Assembly: GCA_965216845.1 (NCBI GenBank) | Contig: OZ244200.1 | Coordinates: 2,604,001-2,668,000 of the forward strand | DNA length: 64,000 nt | Direction: 5' to 3' | Origin: Panacagrimonas sp965216845 | Lineage (GTDB): Bacteria; Pseudomonadota; Gammaproteobacteria; Nevskiales; Nevskiaceae | Part shown: positions 6,754 to 15,880 of the stretch, piece by piece | Numbering within the stretch: position 1 is the first letter of the stretch | How the letters are laid out: every line of letters begins with the position of its first letter | Notes under the pieces: generated by a model | What the model saw: only the letters and a program-made list of their open reading frames with translations | What the model was told of the DNA's origin: nothing | Database searches by the model: none | Translations under genes and position numbers: made by a program

Positions 6754-7185
6754 TCATCCCAAATCCGCTCGTTTCAAATCTCTGAGTGTCCGCCGTTGCT
6801 TTTTATCCGGCTTTTGCCGCGTAAACATGCCGGCGTGGGCTTTGCGGGCCAGGCGGTGGTCTGCGCGTTTGTCTTGGCTGGCTTCGGTTTCCTGATAAAG
6901 AAGCTGGGCGCATGGGGCGCCGAGTCGCTGATCAGACAGGGCCAGGACTGTTATTTCTTTCTCTTCCCAGCCCTGTCGGATTCTCAGTTTGGCGCCGACA
7001 GCTACGCTCTTACTGACTTTGCTGCGTTCGCCTTCGTAACGCACCTGCCCGGCTTCAATCGCTTTCTTGGCAAGGCTACGGGTTTTGAAAAATCGTGCCG
7101 CCCACAGCCATTGATCCAGGCGAACGGCTTCGACCAGCGCCGGGTGCCGTGATGGCGGGTTGGTGTTGGCTTGGGCGTTGGTCAT
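6754..7185 (-). CDS. hslR: Heat shock protein 15, S4-domain RNA-binding protein
   Basis: A 143-residue protein of the Hsp15 family, which binds free 50S subunits carrying a stalled nascent chain and helps recycle them. The S4 domain is clear: VRLDQWLWAARFFKTRSLAK, then IEAGQVRYEGERSKVSKSV. The basic C-terminus (KPDKKQRRTLRDLKRADLG) is typical. E. coli HslR is 133 residues. It is transcribed with the upstream CBS protein 23 bases away and is the conserved chromosomal gene bordering the cassette array. Confidence 0.9.
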   Translation of the reverse strand: MTNAQANTNPPSRHPALVEAVRLDQWLWAARFFKTRSLAKKAIEAGQVRYEGERSKVSKSVAVGAKLRIRQGWEEKEITVLALSDQRLGAPCAQLLYQETEASQDKRADHRLARKAHAGMFTRQKPDKKQRRTLRDLKRADLG

Positions 7186-7208
7186 GCCCGGTGATCAATG
7201 AGTTGCCA

Positions 7209-7610
7209 TCAACACAGGCTGTTGATGGCGCGCAGGACATCGGAACGCGAGATCTGGCCGACGAGTTGATCGCCATCCAGCACCGGATAGCGTCGGTAAG
7301 ATTTGCTGATGAACAGGTTGGCGACCTGGGTAAGGCTGTCGTCGGGGCTGACGGCGGTGACGCCGGTACACATGAACTGGCTCACTGGCCCGGCCACGCA
7401 ACTGTCTTCGGCGGCAATCAGCCCCACTTGCAGGCAGTCCACTTCGGACAACATGCCGACCAACTTGCCGTCTGCATCAATCACCGGCGCGCCGGTGATC
7501 TTGTTCTTCACCAGCTGATTGACGGCCGCCATCACATCCATGTCCGGGCGCAGGGTGACCAGCCGGGAGGTCATGTAGTTGCGCACTTGCACCGCGTCGA
7601 GTTTGGCCAT
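7209..7610 (-). CDS. CBS-domain pair protein
   Basis: A 133-residue protein made of two CBS domains: VRNYMTSRLVTLRPDMDVMA through GAPVIDADGKLVGMLSEVD, then VSQFMCTGVTAVSPDDSLTQ through RRYPVLDGDQLVGQISRSDV. CBS pairs sense adenosine nucleotides or S-adenosylmethionine. There is no attached enzymatic or channel domain, so it is a free-standing regulator of unknown partner. It sits between dacB and hslR on the same strand. Confidence 0.85.
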   Translation of the reverse strand: MAKLDAVQVRNYMTSRLVTLRPDMDVMAAVNQLVKNKITGAPVIDADGKLVGMLSEVDCLQVGLIAAEDSCVAGPVSQFMCTGVTAVSPDDSLTQVANLFISKSYRRYPVLDGDQLVGQISRSDVLRAINSLC

Positions 7611-7678
7611 CCACCTTCCCCTTTTCTTGTGCCCGATGTCACCTTACGACTGCCTGCCGCGCCTGACAATGCACTGCT

Positions 7679-9181
7679 TTAGTATTTGCGCATCAGGGCT
7701 TCCAGATCCTTGCGCGAGGCCTGCATGGCCTGGTGCATGGGAACCCGTTTGAGCTGCGGACCGCCGTTGACGATGGTGGCAAACGCCATCCATCCGCCGT
7801 TCTTTTTTCGCATGTATCCGGACAGGCCCAATACGGAACGGGGCTGACTCATGCTGCCGGTCTTGAGGGCAACCCGGTCCAGCCAATCCGCGTTGCCCTG
7901 ACGAACATAACGAAACGGCGCCTGACGCGGCACGGTCAAACTGCCGTAAAACGCCGGGAAATTGCGTGTGTCACGATATTGATACGCCAGCATTCGCACC
8001 AATTCTGCGGCCGAAATGCGGCTTTCCGGCGTCAGGCCGCTGCCGCTCAGCAGTGACGGCGGCTGCGACTGACGATGCTCACCCTGGGTGCGATGCACGA
8101 ATCGATTCAGGCTGTTTGATGCGTCCGCCAACTGATCCGCCGCCTGTCCGGTGCGGTGCTTGTCCATCGACAAGGTCAGCACGTCCGCCACGTAGTTGTT
8201 GGAGAAACGCATCATGCGGCCGATCTGTTCCTTCAGGGACAGACTCTCCACTTGCGCCAGGCGCTGCGCGTTGGCGGGCGGCCGTTCACTGCTGACCCCG
8301 ACCGGCCCCAGAATGCGGATGCCCATCTCGCGCAGGTGCGCACGCAGCAACAGGCCGGCCCCCAGCGAGGGGTCGGACATTGCTCGAAACAGCTTGGTGG
8401 GCGCGCGAGCCGGCGCATTGCCGCTGAGCCTCAGCCGGTCGCCGCCTGCATCGGTAAGGCGCTCCACCCAAAACGTCTGCTTGCCCTTGGCGCTGATGGT
8501 CTTGATCTTGCCTTCCATCGGAATCGGCATGGGTGCACCACCGCAAGCGCGAACGTCCGCCGGCAACCCGGGACGCAGCGGCTTGACCATCACACACCAG
8601 GTGCCGTAGTCCACACCCATGGCCGAAAGCGGCGCGTGATAGGCGGTTCCGCTTTGCTCCAAAGCGTCGCAACGGTCCTTGGTTTCGCAGCCCAGCGCCC
8701 CGAACGGCGCGGTACTGACCGTGATGCCGCCGTGAATTGCCTTGACCCCCGCACCAACAATCTGCGCGGACAAGGCCAGCAGATCCCGATGCTGAAAGGT
8801 GGCGTCGTGCTCACCATGAAGCAACAGATCACCGTTGATTTCACCGTTCTTCAACGGTGCCAGGCCGTAGACACGCGTGCGAAAGGTCTTGCTGGCCGGC
8901 CAGGTATCCAACGCCGCCGCCGCGATCACCAGCTTGCTCAACGAGGCCGGTGACAGCCGCGAATCCGCATTCTTCGTTGCCAGCATCTGGCCGCTCTGCA
9001 AGTCCATCACCGCCGCGCTGACTTGCGCGCCGCGCGCCTGAAGCTTGCTCATCTGCGTCCAGGCCGCTGATACCGGAGCAGTAGCGCAGGCCAAAGCCAT
9101 CGCCAACCATCCCACCGCCAGGCTGCGCACGCTGCGCTTGCCACACCCGCGACGCCCCAAGGCGACTCCCAATAATCTCAC
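7679..9181 (-). CDS. dacB: D-alanyl-D-alanine carboxypeptidase/endopeptidase (PBP4-type, peptidase S13)
   Basis: A 500-residue periplasmic penicillin-binding protein that trims or cleaves peptidoglycan peptides. Active-site motifs are in order: SLSK with Ser80 and Lys83, SNN in MMRFSNNYVADV, and KTG in ALKTGSMSQPR. A signal peptide spans about residues 18-40 (LAVGWLAMALACATAPVSA). The start is a GTG at 9181, giving a longish basic n-region; a downstream start in the n-region is possible. PBP4 family members are usually 460-480 residues. Confidence 0.9.
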   Translation of the reverse strand: MRLLGVALGRRGCGKRSVRSLAVGWLAMALACATAPVSAAWTQMSKLQARGAQVSAAVMDLQSGQMLATKNADSRLSPASLSKLVIAAAALDTWPASKTFRTRVYGLAPLKNGEINGDLLLHGEHDATFQHRDLLALSAQIVGAGVKAIHGGITVSTAPFGALGCETKDRCDALEQSGTAYHAPLSAMGVDYGTWCVMVKPLRPGLPADVRACGGAPMPIPMEGKIKTISAKGKQTFWVERLTDAGGDRLRLSGNAPARAPTKLFRAMSDPSLGAGLLLRAHLREMGIRILGPVGVSSERPPANAQRLAQVESLSLKEQIGRMMRFSNNYVADVLTLSMDKHRTGQAADQLADASNSLNRFVHRTQGEHRQSQPPSLLSGSGLTPESRISAAELVRMLAYQYRDTRNFPAFYGSLTVPRQAPFRYVRQGNADWLDRVALKTGSMSQPRSVLGLSGYMRKKNGGWMAFATIVNGGPQLKRVPMHQAMQASRKDLEALMRKY

Positions 9182-9840
9182 TCGGCTATGCTTCCGTGTT
9201 CAAAGCGGCGGATTGTAACCAGCCTGCCATCGGCGCCGACCGCGTTGCGCCGAGTCCGCCATCAGGACATTGCCTGCACTTATTTGTTCCCAAGGTTCAT
9301 TCAACGGCGCGCTGGATACTGCGGCGTGCAACACAGATGGACGACACAACCGGCCGACATCGCCGTGTGCATTGGCTGTCACCGCGCCCACTGCGGCTCG
9401 CAAACCGGATCACGCCGCGCACAGCGCCATCAATGAAAGGCCCTGGCGACGAATCTGGTTCAACCACTCCATCCCTCTGCATCGACAGCGGATTGACGCG
9501 CAAGGCTCGCGCCCGGAATTGGGCCGCCCTGTCGGCTTGCTGAGGCAACGCCGTCACTTCCGGCGGCAACCACAACAACTCGGCACTGCGCCACCCGGCC
9601 CATATTTCTGCATGCGCCGATCAAACGCCGCGTCCGGATTTCCCACCGCAACCTGAGCACGGGCAAGGAACGGCCACGCCCGAGTTCAGTTCGGACACGG
9701 TGAAGGGCAGCTTGCCAAAACCAAAACTGTCGCGTGTGCTTTCGTCAACGGCTCGGCGCCTGAACCCGCCAGTGACATACGGGTGTCATGCGGCTCGGCT
9801 GTAAAATGACGGCTCACTCCGCATTGGACAATGATCCTCC
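9182..9840. other. 660-base gap, perhaps a decayed gene
   Basis: No intact gene is convincing. On the minus strand, protein-like stretches occur in two frames: NPDAAFDRRMQKYGPGG near 9600-9640 and LWLPPEVTALPQQADRAAQF near 9510-9575, as expected from a frameshifted relic. I do not recognise the family. The right end holds the upstream region of ugd, with a TGACA...TGTCA inverted repeat at 9773-9788 and a TAAAAT box at about 9803-9808. Short plus-strand frames overlap the relic and lack ribosome sites. Confidence 0.35.
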
Positions 9841-11166
9841 GTGAACATCACCGTCTTTGGGTCCGGCTACGTTGGCTTGGTCACCGGCGCCTGCTTTGCA
9901 GATGCCGGCAATCATGTGGTTTGCGTGGACGTGGATCCGGACAAAGTCGCCCGCTTGCAGGCTGGCGAGTGCCCCATCTACGAACCGGGACTGGACGCGC
10001 TGATCGTCAACAACGCGCGCCAGGGGCGGCTGCGCTTCACCACCTCCGCCGAGGAAGGCGTTGCGCACGGCCTGTATCAGTTCATCGCCGTCGGCACGCC
10101 GCCCAACGAGGACGGCTCGGCCGACATGAAATACGTGCTGGAAGTGGCGCGCACCATTGGCCGTCATCTGGATGACTATCGGCTGGTGATCAGCAAATCG
10201 ACGGTGCCGGTGGGTACTGCGGATCGGGTGCGCGATGCGGTGGCCGAAGCGCTCAAAGCGCGTGGAAAGAATATTGAGTTTGATGTGGTGTCCAACCCCG
10301 AATTTCTCAAGGAAGGCGCGGCGGTGGGCGATTTCAACAAGCCGGATCGCATCATCGTGGGCGTTTCCAGCGAACGCGCCGCCGATCACATGCACGCGCT
10401 CTACGCGCCGTTCAATCGCAACCATGACCGCATGCTGGTAATGGACGTGCGTTCATCCGAACTCTCAAAGTACGCGGCCAACGCCATGCTGGCCACCAAG
10501 ATCAGCTTCATGAATGAGCTGGCGAACCTGGCCGAGCGATTGGGGGCGGACATTGAGAAGGTACGGGTGGGCATCGGCAGTGACCCGCGCATTGGCTTTC
10601 ACTTCATTTATCCGGGCTGCGGTTACGGCGGCTCCTGTTTCCCCAAGGATGTCAAAGCGCTGGCGCACAGCGCCGAAGAGGCCGGCTTTGATGCACGCCT
10701 GCTCAACAGCGTTGAAGCCGTCAACAAGGATCAGAAACAGCGTTTGTTCCAAAAGATCCAGGGTTATTTTGGAGACCTCAAAGGCAAGCGCATCGCCCTT
10801 TGGGGACTGGCCTTCAAGCCCCGCACCGATGACATGCGCGAAGCCCCGTCACGCGATCTGATGCAAGCCCTGTGGCAAGCCGGCGCCAACGTGGTGGCCT
10901 ACGATCCGGTGGCGAGCGACGAGGCGCGTCACATTTATGGCGAGCGCGAGGATTTGCAGTTCGCCAGCTCACCCGAAGACGCCTTGCAGGACGCCGACGC
11001 GCTGGCCATCGTCACCGAATGGCGCGTGTTTCATGCGCCGGATTTTGAGCGCATCCGCAGCCTGTTGAAGACGCCGGTGATTTTTGACGGCCGCAACCTG
11101 TACGACCCCGCGTTGGTGGAAAAAGCCGGCATCGCCTACTACGCCATGGGTCGCGGTCGCACATAA
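9841..11166 (+). CDS. ugd: UDP-glucose 6-dehydrogenase
   Basis: A 441-residue cytosolic enzyme oxidising UDP-glucose twice with NAD to UDP-glucuronate, a precursor for exopolysaccharide or modified lipid A. The N-terminal Rossmann motif is ITVFGSGYVGLVTGACFADAG. The catalytic Cys is in YPGCGYGGSCFPKD. The C-terminal UDP-binding region (WGLAFKPRTDDMREAPS) is complete. It starts at GTG 9841. There is no sugar-polymer gene beside it; cutA follows 19 bases later. Confidence 0.95.
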   Translation: MNITVFGSGYVGLVTGACFADAGNHVVCVDVDPDKVARLQAGECPIYEPGLDALIVNNARQGRLRFTTSAEEGVAHGLYQFIAVGTPPNEDGSADMKYVLEVARTIGRHLDDYRLVISKSTVPVGTADRVRDAVAEALKARGKNIEFDVVSNPEFLKEGAAVGDFNKPDRIIVGVSSERAADHMHALYAPFNRNHDRMLVMDVRSSELSKYAANAMLATKISFMNELANLAERLGADIEKVRVGIGSDPRIGFHFIYPGCGYGGSCFPKDVKALAHSAEEAGFDARLLNSVEAVNKDQKQRLFQKIQGYFGDLKGKRIALWGLAFKPRTDDMREAPSRDLMQALWQAGANVVAYDPVASDEARHIYGEREDLQFASSPEDALQDADALAIVTEWRVFHAPDFERIRSLLKTPVIFDGRNLYDPALVEKAGIAYYAMGRGRT

Positions 11167-11184
11167 GCGCGGTCGCACATAAGC
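11153..11184 (+). repeat. 16-base tandem duplication at the end of ugd
   Basis: The sequence gcggtcgcacataagc at 11153-11168 is repeated exactly at 11169-11184. The first copy contains the last codons and TAA stop of ugd; the second lies wholly in the spacer before cutA. It is probably a recent slippage event. Confidence 0.85.
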
Positions 11185-11185
11185 C

Positions 11186-11506
11186 ATGTCCGAGTCCGAA
11201 AACTGCGTCGCACTGGTGAGCTGTCCGCCGGATGCCGCCAAGGCGCTGGCACGGACGCTGGTCGAATCCAGACACGCGGCCTGCGTCAATATCCTGCCCG
11301 GCATCACCTCTGTTTACCGTTGGGAGAAGCAGTTGCAAGAGGATGATGAGACTCTGCTGGTGATCAAAACCACGCGCGCGCGTTTTGAAGCTTTGCGAGA
11401 TGCCGTGCTGCAACACCACCCTTACGAACTTCCGGAAATCATCGCGGTCGATATCGCCGCCGGGTACCGCCCCTATCTGGATTGGATTCGTCAATGCGTG
11501 GCTTGA
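11186..11506 (+). CDS. cutA: Divalent-cation tolerance protein CutA1
   Basis: A 106-residue CutA1 family protein, a trimeric ferredoxin-fold signalling-type protein linked to copper tolerance and to DsbD in many proteobacteria. Recognisable segments are SRHAACVNILPGITSVYRWE, LVIKTTRARFEALRDAV and HPYELPEIIAVDI. The stop overlaps the start of the following DsbD-alpha gene by 13 bases, which matches the frequent cutA-dsbD pairing. Confidence 0.94.
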   Translation: MSESENCVALVSCPPDAAKALARTLVESRHAACVNILPGITSVYRWEKQLQEDDETLLVIKTTRARFEALRDAVLQHHPYELPEIIAVDIAAGYRPYLDWIRQCVA

Positions 11507-11946
11507 TCACCGCCGCACTACTGGCCTTGCTCTGGGCGCCAGCCACATCGGCCAACTGGTTTGAACCAAAGCCGGCGCAATCGGATCTCCCCAGCGTGGA
11601 TGAAGCCTTGGTGCTGCAACCGGCAATACTGGAAAACGGCGTGCTGACGCTGAGCTGGGACATCGCCGAAGGCTGTTATCTGTATCGCGATCGTCTCGCC
11701 GTTGAAGCCGAGGGCGACGCAAACACCGCCCTGGGCGCACCCCAATGGCCGGACGGCGAGTGGGTCGAGGACGCCCACTTCGGCAAAGTCGAGGTTTATC
11801 GCCAACGGTTGCATCTGCACATCCGCGTCAACCAAACGGCGCCGGATTGGGTGCGCGTGCGTTATCAGGGTTGCGCCGAAGATCGCGTGTGCTATCCGCC
11901 GCAGGAGCGGTTGGTCGAAGTCATCAACTTGAGCGCAACACCGTGA
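11494..11946 (+). CDS. Free-standing DsbD N-terminal (alpha) domain protein
   Basis: A 150-residue periplasmic protein. A signal peptide (residues 1-20, ending PATSA) precedes an immunoglobulin-like DsbD-alpha domain with GVLTLSWDIAEGCYLYRDR and the redox pair Cys127 and Cys133 in YQGCAEDRVCYPP. Full-length DsbD would continue into eight membrane helices and a thioredoxin domain; here the gene stops after the alpha domain. A TlpA-like thioredoxin gene overlaps its stop. I infer that the two act together in periplasmic disulfide reduction, with the membrane electron donor encoded elsewhere. I chose ATG 11494 because it gives a clean signal peptide. Confidence 0.82.
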   Translation: MRGLITAALLALLWAPATSANWFEPKPAQSDLPSVDEALVLQPAILENGVLTLSWDIAEGCYLYRDRLAVEAEGDANTALGAPQWPDGEWVEDAHFGKVEVYRQRLHLHIRVNQTAPDWVRVRYQGCAEDRVCYPPQERLVEVINLSATP

Positions 11947-12449
11947 GGCAGCTCATCCTGATCAGCGTGCTGGCGGCCAGCGCCGGCTTTGCCGGTTTTT
12001 TCGCCTATCAGTTCTTTTCGGCACGCACGCCGCAGCCGGCGCCGGTCCTGAGCATGCCGGGCCTGGACGGCGAAACACTCCACCTGAGCGACTATCGCGG
12101 CAAACTTGTTCTGATCAACTTCTGGGCCAGCTGGTGTACGCCCTGCCTGGCCGAAGTGCCCTTGTTGGTGGACATGCAATCGCGTTATGGCGCGCAAGGC
12201 CTGCAAATTATCGGCCCCGCGCTGGACCAGGCCGAACCCATCCGCAAGATGCGTGACCGTCTTGGCATCTCCTATCCCATCGCCGTCGGTGAGCCCATGG
12301 TGGGTGATGCCATGACCGCCCTGGGAGATACGCTCGGCGCATTGCCGTTTTCGGTGTTGATCTCGCAGCACGGCGACATCCTGATGCGCAAATACGGCGA
12401 GTTCAAGCCCAGAGAATTGCAGACGCTGATCGAAAAACATCTGCGCTGA
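11943..12449 (+). CDS. TlpA-family membrane-anchored thioredoxin
   Basis: A 168-residue protein with an N-terminal membrane anchor (LILISVLAASAGFAGFFAY) and an AhpC/TSA-Redoxin fold: LSDYRGKLVLINFWASWCTP with active-site Cys65 and Cys68 in WCTPC. It reduces disulfides in periplasmic substrates, for example in cytochrome maturation. It begins at GTG 11943, overlapping the TGA of the DsbD-alpha gene by four bases, so the two are translationally coupled. Confidence 0.87.
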   Translation: MRQLILISVLAASAGFAGFFAYQFFSARTPQPAPVLSMPGLDGETLHLSDYRGKLVLINFWASWCTPCLAEVPLLVDMQSRYGAQGLQIIGPALDQAEPIRKMRDRLGISYPIAVGEPMVGDAMTALGDTLGALPFSVLISQHGDILMRKYGEFKPRELQTLIEKHLR

Positions 12450-12615
12450 AGCGGGCGCATGGGACACCGCCGCGCACAAACGGCAAAATGTCCCGATCAG
12501 CCCTCAATCTGCCGCAAACGGTCGGCAAATTGTCGCCAGAGCCATGGATTATTTCCATTCTGCAATGACTTGAGGCAGAATTTGCCCACAACCTTTCGAG
12601 CACCGGCTAAACCCC

Positions 12616-13074
12616 TTGAGCCACCTGCTGCTGATCAACGGCCCGAACCTGAACCTGCTCGGCAAGCGCGAGCCTCAGATTTACGGCCAAGCCAGCCTGG
12701 CGCAGATCGAAGCCGACCTGCGCCAGCGCGCAAAACAGCTGGGGCATGCGCTGGACTGTTTTCAGTCCAACCACGAAGGGGCACTGGTGGATCGGGTGCA
12801 GCAGAGCGCGGGCAAGATCGACTTCATCCTGCTCAACGCCGGCGCCCTGACGCATACCAGCATCGCGCTGCGCGACGCCTTGCTGGGCGTGGACATTGCG
12901 TTCATCGAAGTGCACCTGTCCAACGTGTTCCGGCGCGAAGCCTTCCGCCATCAATCGCATTTTTCCGACATCGCGGTCGGTGTCATCGTCGGGCTTGGCC
13001 CCATGGGCTACAACCTGGCGCTGCACGCTGCCGATCACCATTTGAAACAACGCGCCCAACCGGGCACTCACTAG
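12616..13074 (+). CDS. aroQ: 3-dehydroquinate dehydratase, type II
   Basis: A 152-residue enzyme of the shikimate pathway that dehydrates 3-dehydroquinate. Family motifs: LLLINGPNLNLLGKREPQIYG with the catalytic Tyr, FQSNHEGALVDRV, LLNAGALTHTSIALRDAL and EVHLSNVFRREAFRHQS with the catalytic His. A TTG start at 12616 is the only one that keeps the first strand. The aroQ-accB-accC order is standard. Confidence 0.95.
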   Translation: MSHLLLINGPNLNLLGKREPQIYGQASLAQIEADLRQRAKQLGHALDCFQSNHEGALVDRVQQSAGKIDFILLNAGALTHTSIALRDALLGVDIAFIEVHLSNVFRREAFRHQSHFSDIAVGVIVGLGPMGYNLALHAADHHLKQRAQPGTH

Positions 13075-13092
13075 CCGCCAAGAGATCAACGC

Positions 13093-13569
13093 ATGGACCT
13101 GCGAAAAATCAAAACCCTGATCGAACTCGTCGAGCATTCGGGTATTTCGGAACTGGAAGTCAAGGAAGGAGAGGAATCGGTTCGCATCAGTCGCAACAGC
13201 GGCCCGGTGACGCAATACGTTCAAGCCGCCGCGCCGATGGCCGCTGCGGCACCGGCGGCTGCGCCTGCCGCGCCGGCGGCAGCCACCGAAGCCCCGAAAG
13301 CAGACGCAAAACCAGCCGCCCCGGCGGCGGATAATCGTCACCGCGTCAAAGCACCCATGGTCGGCACCTTTTATCGGGCGCCCTCGCCCGGCGCCAAGGC
13401 TTTCGTGGAGGTGGGGCAGACCGTCAAGGCCGGGCAGACCCTGTGCATTATCGAAGCAATGAAAATGCTCAACCAGATCGAGTCCGACCGCAACGGCGTG
13501 GTCGTCGAGATACTGGTGGATAACGAAACCGCGGTGGAGTTCGACCAAGCGCTGTTCGTCATCGAATGA
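13093..13569 (+). CDS. accB: Biotin carboxyl carrier protein of acetyl-CoA carboxylase
   Basis: A 158-residue carrier that shuttles carboxybiotin between biotin carboxylase and carboxyltransferase in fatty acid synthesis. The N-terminal region (MDLRKIKTLIELVEHSGISE) is followed by an Ala/Pro-rich linker (about 44-79) and a biotinyl domain with IIEAMKMLNQIE, in which Lys124 would carry biotin. It is followed by accC. Confidence 0.97.
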   Translation: MDLRKIKTLIELVEHSGISELEVKEGEESVRISRNSGPVTQYVQAAAPMAAAAPAAAPAAPAAATEAPKADAKPAAPAADNRHRVKAPMVGTFYRAPSPGAKAFVEVGQTVKAGQTLCIIEAMKMLNQIESDRNGVVVEILVDNETAVEFDQALFVIE

Positions 13570-13624
13570 TCAATCACACCGGCGCCACCGCGCTCGGCAA
13601 CCCTTATTTCATTTTGGCCTGGGC

Positions 13625-14983
13625 ATGAAAAACATCAAAAAAATTCTGATTGCAAACCGCGGTGAAATCGCGCTGCGCATTCAGCGCGCCTGCCGCGAAA
13701 TGAACATTCAAACGGTGGCGGTCTATTCGCAGGCGGATCGCGACTTGAAACACGTCTTGCTGGCGGATGAAGCCGTGTGTATTGGTCCGCCGGCGGCCAA
13801 CAAGAGTTATCTCAACATGGCGGCCATCATGAGCGCCGCCGAGATTACCCAGGCGGACGCGATTCATCCGGGTTATGGCTTTTTATCCGAAAACGCTGAC
13901 TTTGCCGAAAGCGTGGAGCGCTCGGGTTTCACCTTCATCGGGCCCAAGGCGGAAACCATTCGCCTGATGGGCTCCAAAACCAACGCCAAGGCGGAAATGA
14001 TTGCCGCCGGCGTGCCCTGTGTGCCCGGCTCCAAGGGCGTGTTGCCCGAGGATGATGAGACCTGTCTGAAAGTGGCCGAGTCGGTGGGTTATCCAGTATT
14101 GATCAAGGCCGCCGCCGGCGGCGGCGGGCGCGGCATGCAAGTGGTCAGAACCCCGGAAAACCTGCTGGAAAAAATCAGCGTCGCCCGTACCGAAGCGCTC
14201 AACGCCTTCAAGGACGAAAGCGTTTTCCTTGAAAAATATCTGGAAACCCCGCGCCACGTGGAAATCCAGGTGCTGGCAGACGGCCAGGGCAATGCGGTTT
14301 ATCTTGGCGAACGCGATTGCTCCATGCAGCGCCGCAACCAGAAAGTGGTAGAGGAAGCCCCCGCCCCTGGTATTACTGAAGAGCAACGCGCGCAAATCGG
14401 CGCCTTGTGTGCACAAGCCTGTATTCGTATCGGTTATCGGGGCGCCGGTACGTTCGAATTTCTGTATGAAAACGGACAGTTCTATTTCATCGAAATGAAC
14501 ACCCGTATTCAGGTGGAGCATCCGGTGACCGAAATGGTGACCGGGGTCGACCTGATCCGCGAGATGATTCTGATTGCCGACGGTGAACCGCTCAGCCTCA
14601 AGCAGGAAGACATCAAGCTGCGCGGTCACGCCATCGAGTGCCGCATTAACGCGGAAAACGCGCGCAACTTCATTCCCTCCCCCGGCGAAATCAGCGCCTA
14701 TCATGCGCCCGGTGGCCTGGGCGTGCGCATGGATACGCACATTTATTCGGGTTACCGCGTGCCGCCGCATTACGACTCCATGATCGGCAAGCTGATCTGC
14801 TGGGGAAATAGTCGCGAAGACGCCATCGCCCGCATGAAGTGCGCGTTATCGGAAATGATCATCCTGGGCATCGACACCAATATTGCCCTGCAAAGCCGCA
14901 TCATGGACGATCAGGTCTACGCCAAGGGCACGCATCACATTCACTACCTGGCGGACATGCTCGATGCCTGGACCGCCGAATAG
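13625..14983 (+). CDS. accC: Biotin carboxylase subunit of acetyl-CoA carboxylase
   Basis: A 452-residue ATP-grasp enzyme that carboxylates biotin on AccB using bicarbonate and ATP. N-terminal IKKILIANRGEIALRIQRAC, glycine-rich ATP loop KAAAGGGGRGMQ, and the catalytic segment FYFIEMNTRIQVEHPVTE are all present. Length is normal (about 450). It is preceded by accB and followed by prmA 21 bases later, so the three are likely one transcript. Confidence 0.97.
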   Translation: MKNIKKILIANRGEIALRIQRACREMNIQTVAVYSQADRDLKHVLLADEAVCIGPPAANKSYLNMAAIMSAAEITQADAIHPGYGFLSENADFAESVERSGFTFIGPKAETIRLMGSKTNAKAEMIAAGVPCVPGSKGVLPEDDETCLKVAESVGYPVLIKAAAGGGGRGMQVVRTPENLLEKISVARTEALNAFKDESVFLEKYLETPRHVEIQVLADGQGNAVYLGERDCSMQRRNQKVVEEAPAPGITEEQRAQIGALCAQACIRIGYRGAGTFEFLYENGQFYFIEMNTRIQVEHPVTEMVTGVDLIREMILIADGEPLSLKQEDIKLRGHAIECRINAENARNFIPSPGEISAYHAPGGLGVRMDTHIYSGYRVPPHYDSMIGKLICWGNSREDAIARMKCALSEMIILGIDTNIALQSRIMDDQVYAKGTHHIHYLADMLDAWTAE

Positions 14984-15004
14984 CACAGGCAAGGCACGCC
15001 GGTC

Positions 15005-15880
15005 ATGAAACAGTGGCTGCGTATTTCCGTGTCCTGCGATCAGCCGCAGTACGCCGAGGAGCTGTTGTTCGCCATGGGCGCGACCTCGGTCAGCCTGGTG
15101 GACAATCAGGACGACGCGATTCTCGAACCGCCCATTGGAACGACACCGCTGTGGCCGGACACCCGCGCCGTCGCATTGTTTGATCGCGAATACGCCGCCG
15201 CCGACATTATCGAATCGCTGCGGCGCGAGCTGCCCAGCGCCGCGGTGATGGAAGACCGGCTGGACGATCAGGACTGGATCAAGAGCTGGTCCGAACAATG
15301 CGAACCGCTCAGGTTCGGCGAACGCCTGTGGGTTTGTCCGCGCGAAAAGGCCGTGCACGAAAGCGGCGCCGTCACCGTACTGCTCGACCCCGGCCTGGCC
15401 TTTGGCACCGGCACCCACCCCAGCACCGCGCTGTGTCTGGAATGGCTTTCCCGGACTCGGCTGGACGGCAAGCGGGTCATCGATTTTGGTTGCGGCAGCG
15501 GCATTCTGGGCATCGCCGCGCTCAAGCTCGGCGCCGCACATTGCATCGCCTATGACATCGACCCGCAGGCGGTGATCGCCACGCGCAACAACGCCACTGA
15601 CAATGCGGTTGCAGACCGTATGCAAGTGATCGAGGCCGACGAACCCTTTCCGGTCCAGGCTGCGGATCTGGTGCTCGCCAACATTCTGGCGCGCCCGCTG
15701 GTCGAACTGGCGCCAACGCTCGGTGCCTGCCTGGCGCCGGCCGCGGACATCGTTCTGGCCGGCCTGCTTCGGCGTCAGGCGGATGAAGTCAAACAGGCCT
15801 ATGCCGGCCACTGCCAATTCGAAAGCGACGCCCAACAGGACGACTGGGTGCGCGTTCATGGCCGCCGCAAGCCGTCCTGA
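15005..15880 (+). CDS. prmA: Ribosomal protein L11 methyltransferase
   Basis: A 291-residue SAM-dependent enzyme that trimethylates ribosomal protein L11. The N-terminal substrate domain (MKQWLRISVSCDQPQYAEEL) precedes the SAM site VIDFGCGSGILGIAALKLGA and the motif LVLANILARPL. LDPGLAFGTGTHPSTALCLE is diagnostic of PrmA. The accC-prmA-fis order is common in gammaproteobacteria. Confidence 0.95.
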   Translation: MKQWLRISVSCDQPQYAEELLFAMGATSVSLVDNQDDAILEPPIGTTPLWPDTRAVALFDREYAAADIIESLRRELPSAAVMEDRLDDQDWIKSWSEQCEPLRFGERLWVCPREKAVHESGAVTVLLDPGLAFGTGTHPSTALCLEWLSRTRLDGKRVIDFGCGSGILGIAALKLGAAHCIAYDIDPQAVIATRNNATDNAVADRMQVIEADEPFPVQAADLVLANILARPLVELAPTLGACLAPAADIVLAGLLRRQADEVKQAYAGHCQFESDAQQDDWVRVHGRRKPS

